Assembly: GCF_021535045.1 (NCBI RefSeq)
Contig: NZ_CP091056.1
Span: 1,054,001 to 1,118,000, forward strand
DNA: 64,000 bases
Reading direction: 5' to 3'
DNA from: Ornithinimicrobium sp. INDO-MA30-4
GTDB taxonomy: Bacteria; Actinomycetota; Actinomycetes; Actinomycetales; Dermatophilaceae
Shown: positions 61,610 through 64,000 of the stretch, piece after piece
How positions within the stretch are numbered: the first letter of the stretch is position 1
Layout of the letters: every line of letters begins with the position of its first letter
Notes under the pieces: generated by a model
Database searches by the model: none
What the model saw: the letters and a program-made list of their open reading frames with translations, nothing else
What the model was told of the DNA's origin: nothing
Translations under genes and position numbers: made by a program

Positions 61610-62035
61610 CTAGCCGTTGTGGAATCCCTGGTCTGCTGGAATCACCAGAGTCTGCCCAGACCTGACCTGATCTGTGCTCATGTTGTTGGCCAGTTGAATG
61701 TCGACAATCGCCATATCCAAGCGGGTGTCGGGCAATTCGGCAGCGGCGATCTGCGACAAGGTCTGACCCGGTTGCACAACAACCTCTTCGGTCGTCGCGT
61801 TAGCCGCGCCGCCGCTCAAGACCATGCCGGCCGCTAACACGACAGCCGAGACGGTGGAGGCGATGGTGATGGAAAGTCGCCCACGCCGAGTCAGTCGCAT
61901 CCGCCCATGGCCACCGCCGTTGCTCCGGGCCATGGCCGGTCCGGCGTCAGCGACATCGGTCACCAAGCGAAGGTGCCGCTCTGGTGCCACCTCAGTGGCG
62001 ATGTTGGGCTGCTCCCACACTGGCTGTGCGCTCAT
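61610..62035 (-). CDS. LysM domain membrane-anchored protein
   Basis: 141 residues. The cytoplasmic N-terminus (about 45 residues, basic near RLTRRGR) is followed by one span (SITIASTVSAVVLAAGMVLS) and a single C-terminal LysM domain (VVVQPGQTLSQIAAAELPDT to SGQTLVIPAD). LysM binds peptidoglycan, so the protein should link membrane and wall. In Actinobacteria a gene of this type is almost always divergent from lexA, as here. ATG 62035 was chosen because the residues upstream are not conserved. Confidence 0.88.
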   Translation of the reverse strand: MSAQPVWEQPNIATEVAPERHLRLVTDVADAGPAMARSNGGGHGRMRLTRRGRLSITIASTVSAVVLAAGMVLSGGAANATTEEVVVQPGQTLSQIAAAELPDTRLDMAIVDIQLANNMSTDQVRSGQTLVIPADQGFHNG

Positions 62036-62194
62036 GGCTCCTCCTAAGGGACCTACGATCCGGTTCGTCTGCTTGATCGGACTGCTGCCTAGCCGGACTG
62101 CTGGGGTCACTGACCCTCCGCCTTGCTACTACACGTTCGATCGTACGCTTGTCCTATTATTAGCACGGACGTACGAAGAAGTCGACACGCGGAT

Positions 62195-62208
62195 CGAACA
62201 AATGTTTG
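62195..62208. promoter_or_regulatory. SOS (LexA) box upstream of lexA
   Basis: CGAACAAATGTTTG matches the actinobacterial/Bacillus SOS consensus CGAAC-N4-GTTCG with one change in the right half. It lies about 105 bases before the lexA start in the divergent region shared with the LysM gene. It fits autoregulation by LexA. The rest of this 277-base gap includes a possible TATTAT -10 at 62155-62160. Confidence 0.7.
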
Positions 62209-62312
62209 TTTCCTGGCCTGGCCACTCGTACGATGTGTTCACACCAAGTATTTGAGCAGGGACCACCGACATACCTGCTGACCTGGGTTTATACCAATAA
62301 GGGGCAGAGCTG

Positions 62313-63023
62313 ATGGCCGAAATTCACGACTTGCCGGAGCGCGAAGGCGCCAGCGAGCTGACCAAGCGTCAGACCCGCGTGCTCGAAGTCATCCGTGACT
62401 CCATTGACGACCATGGTTACCCGCCAAGTTTGCGCGAAATCGGCGAGGCGGTTGGGCTGACCTCTCCCTCTTCGGTGGCCCACCAACTCAAGATGCTAGA
62501 GCGCAAGGGCTACTTGCGCCGTGACCCCAATCGACCTCGCGCCATCGAGGTTGTGTTGCCAGGGCGTGCACACGACCAAGCGGGCTACCGACGAGCAGAG
62601 CCAGAAGAAGTCGTCGAGGATGAAGCCGCACGCCGCGAGGCGTTCCCCGAAGCCGCCTACGTTCCCGTGGTTGGCCAGATCGCGGCCGGTGGGCCCATCC
62701 TCGCCGAGCAATCCGTCGAAGAAGTATTTCCGCTGCCAAAGCAACTCGTGGGCGACGGTGAGCTCTTCCTTCTGAAGGTGGTCGGCGACTCGATGATCGA
62801 CGCCGCCATTTGTGATGGTGACTGGGTTGTGGTGCATCGTCAGCAGCATGCCGACAACGGGGACATCGTTGCAGCGCTCTTGGACAACGAGGCGACAGTG
62901 AAAACGTTCAAGCGGACAGCCAACAAGGTTTGGCTGATGCCGCACAACGAGTCGTTCGACCCGATCGACGGCGACTACGCGGTGATCATGGGTAAGGTCA
63001 CCGCGGTATTGCGTCGGGTGTGA
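62313..63023 (+). CDS. lexA: LexA: SOS response repressor
   Basis: 236 residues, unbroken. The N-terminal winged helix-turn-helix ([20 protein letters not shown] to [20 protein letters not shown]) binds SOS boxes. The C-terminal S24 domain has the autocleavage Ala-Gly in GQIAAGGPI, the catalytic Ser in VVGDSMIDA and the Lys in ATVKTFKR. LexA is cleaved when RecA binds single-stranded DNA, releasing the SOS genes. It is divergent from the LysM gene, the normal arrangement, and an SOS box lies between them. It is followed closely by the sirtuin gene on the other strand. Confidence 0.96.
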   Translation: MAEIHDLPEREGASELTKRQTRVLEVIRDSIDDHGYPPSLREIGEAVGLTSPSSVAHQLKMLERKGYLRRDPNRPRAIEVVLPGRAHDQAGYRRAEPEEVVEDEAARREAFPEAAYVPVVGQIAAGGPILAEQSVEEVFPLPKQLVGDGELFLLKVVGDSMIDAAICDGDWVVVHRQQHADNGDIVAALLDNEATVKTFKRTANKVWLMPHNESFDPIDGDYAVIMGKVTAVLRRV

Positions 63024-63039
63024 CCGGCCTCGTCGTCAC

Positions 63040-63987
63040 CTAGCCGTCTAGTCGACCGGTGTCTTCCTCAGCCACAAGGTCGGCGGTGAGCCTCGGCAAC
63101 ACGTCTGCCAAGAGCGCATCCACCTTGACGCTTGCGTCAGCGTCGCCTCGCGTTTGCCCACGAGTCAGAATGACGACGGGCTTGCCCTCGGCTTTAGCGG
63201 CACGCACAAAGCGATAACCGCTCATCACCTGCAGCGACGACCCCACCACCAACAGTGCCCGGCTTCGCCCTAGCAACTCGTAGGCCGCGTCGACCCTGGG
63301 CTTGGGCACCGAGCCGCCAAAGAAAACCACGTCCGGCTTAAGTTTGTTGCTCTCGCATCGAGAGCAGTGCGCCAAAACGAAAGAGTCGACCCGCTCTTGG
63401 TCGATCAGCACATCACCGTCGGGGCGAATTTCACCCGCCTGCACATCAAAGTTGGGGTTCGCTAGCGTCAGCCAGCGGTGCACGGTAGCCCGGGAGAAGG
63501 CCGCAGAGCAGTCCAGGCACGTCACTCGCCCTAAGGTGCCATGCAGCTCAAGCACTTGCTCGGCGCCTGCCCGCTGATGCAATCCGTCAACATTTTGCGT
63601 CACGATCGAGGTGAGAAAGCCAGCGCGCTCGATGTCCGCCAGAGCGTAGTGCGCACGATTCGGCTCAGCCTGTTGAAAACGGGTCCAGCCGGTATAGGCC
63701 CGCGACCAGTAGCGTCTACGCCCGGCCTCATCTGCGAGGAACTCGCTGTACTGCATCAGGGTAACCCGGCGCTGGCCGTCGGGCCCGCGATAGTCCGGTA
63801 TGCCGGAGGCGGTGGACATTCCCGCGCCGGTAAGAACCATGACACCGGCCCGGCCGACAATATCAAGAACCTGCTGGTAGTCAGCCTCGGCAACAGGCCT
63901 AGCCGGCGGGAGGTGAGCGTCGTTGACACACGGACAGCCTAAGTCACCGCTTCGGCAATGTGACGGTGAAGGTCGCACCCTGGTCAC
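63040..63987 (-). CDS. Sirtuin (NAD-dependent protein deacylase, SIR2 family)
   Basis: Up to 315 residues. Catalyses NAD-dependent removal of acyl groups from lysine. NAD site: VLTGAGMSTASGIPDYRG; catalytic region: VTQNVDGLHQRAG with the essential His in ELHGTLG; zinc cysteines: CLDC and CSRC; then VFFGGSVPK. The start is uncertain: a GTG at 63987 or 63978 would overlap the histidine-kinase tail by about 40 bases, and no good start is seen between there and the fold, so a lost base near 63930 is possible. Confidence 0.9.
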   Translation of the reverse strand: MTRVRPSPSHCRSGDLGCPCVNDAHLPPARPVAEADYQQVLDIVGRAGVMVLTGAGMSTASGIPDYRGPDGQRRVTLMQYSEFLADEAGRRRYWSRAYTGWTRFQQAEPNRAHYALADIERAGFLTSIVTQNVDGLHQRAGAEQVLELHGTLGRVTCLDCSAAFSRATVHRWLTLANPNFDVQAGEIRPDGDVLIDQERVDSFVLAHCSRCESNKLKPDVVFFGGSVPKPRVDAAYELLGRSRALLVVGSSLQVMSGYRFVRAAKAEGKPVVILTRGQTRGDADASVKVDALLADVLPRLTADLVAEEDTGRLDG

Positions 63988-64000
63988 TGGAACCCACCTC
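63944..64000 (-). CDS. C-terminal end of a histidine kinase (runs off the window)
   Basis: The last 18 codons read VGSSDQGATFTVTLPKR and then a stop at 63944. The GGA-like turn followed by TFTVTLP is the usual end of a sensor histidine kinase ATPase domain. Only this tail is inside the window, so the sensor type cannot be judged. Confidence 0.6.
   Translation of the reverse strand, partial: EVGSSDQGATFTVTLPKR

Overview
This 64 kb window is one piece of an actinobacterial chromosome with a moderately high GC content. Several features point there: a complete division and cell-wall (dcw) cluster without ftsA, sepF and a DivIVA gene downstream of ftsZ, a principal sigma factor with a long Lys/Ala-rich N-terminus, a B12-dependent ribonucleotide reductase with nrdR, and several families largely confined to Actinobacteria (DUF4192, DUF4190, DUF6318-like lipoprotein, PAC2). 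The gene set fits Micrococcales, perhaps near Dermatophilaceae or Intrasporangiaceae, but that placement is inference. I see no rRNA, tRNA, CRISPR array, prophage or insertion sequence.

Layout. 1-3404 (minus): 5' part of dnaE, an RluD-type pseudouridine synthase, lspA and a DksA/TraR zinc-finger gene. 3561-7756 (minus): an enlarged divIVA, yggT, sepF, yggS, pgeF. 7888-21893 (minus): ftsZ, ftsQ, murC, murG, ftsW, murD, mraY, murF, ftsI, ftsL, rsmH, mraZ, mostly overlapping by a few bases; murE is missing from its usual place between ftsI and murF. 21894-22265 is a divergent control region with 10-bp-spaced GTGGRG boxes on both strands. 22266-26731 (plus): moxR, DUF58 and transglutaminase genes. 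26832-31172 (minus): sigA, a universal stress protein, DUF4192 and EcsC. 31290-37042: three related two-span membrane proteins with Pro/Tyr-rich tails, a PAC2 protein and an S9 peptidase. 37055-42874 (minus): coaE, hrpA, DUF445. 43069-45477 (plus): CoA-transferase and glutaryl-CoA-dehydrogenase-like genes. 45575-49148: an APC transporter, a lipoprotein and small membrane proteins. 49159-49820: remnant of a collapsed ATPase/VWA gene pair. 49905-53318 (minus): nrdJ and nrdR. 53683-61493: lipoprotein, LLM flavin oxidoreductase, RecQ-phosphoribosyltransferase fusion, beta-phosphoglucomutase with a GH65 phosphorylase, and a small SseB-like protein. 61610-64000: LysM protein, lexA with an SOS box, a sirtuin, and the end of a histidine kinase.

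About thirty genes, many of them essential, are interrupted by frame changes. Nearly all (about fifty) are in the direction of a single missing base. They are most simply base-deletion errors in the sequence, so those genes are annotated as intact genes spanning the breaks. The 49159-49820 remnant is different: large blocks of protein are absent, so it looks like true loss.

The most notable points are the DivIVA protein carrying 18 consecutive 11-residue repeats, the absence of murE from the dcw cluster, MraZ-type boxes facing both mraZ and moxR, the collapsed chelatase/VWA module, and the small family of paired-cysteine two-span membrane proteins.
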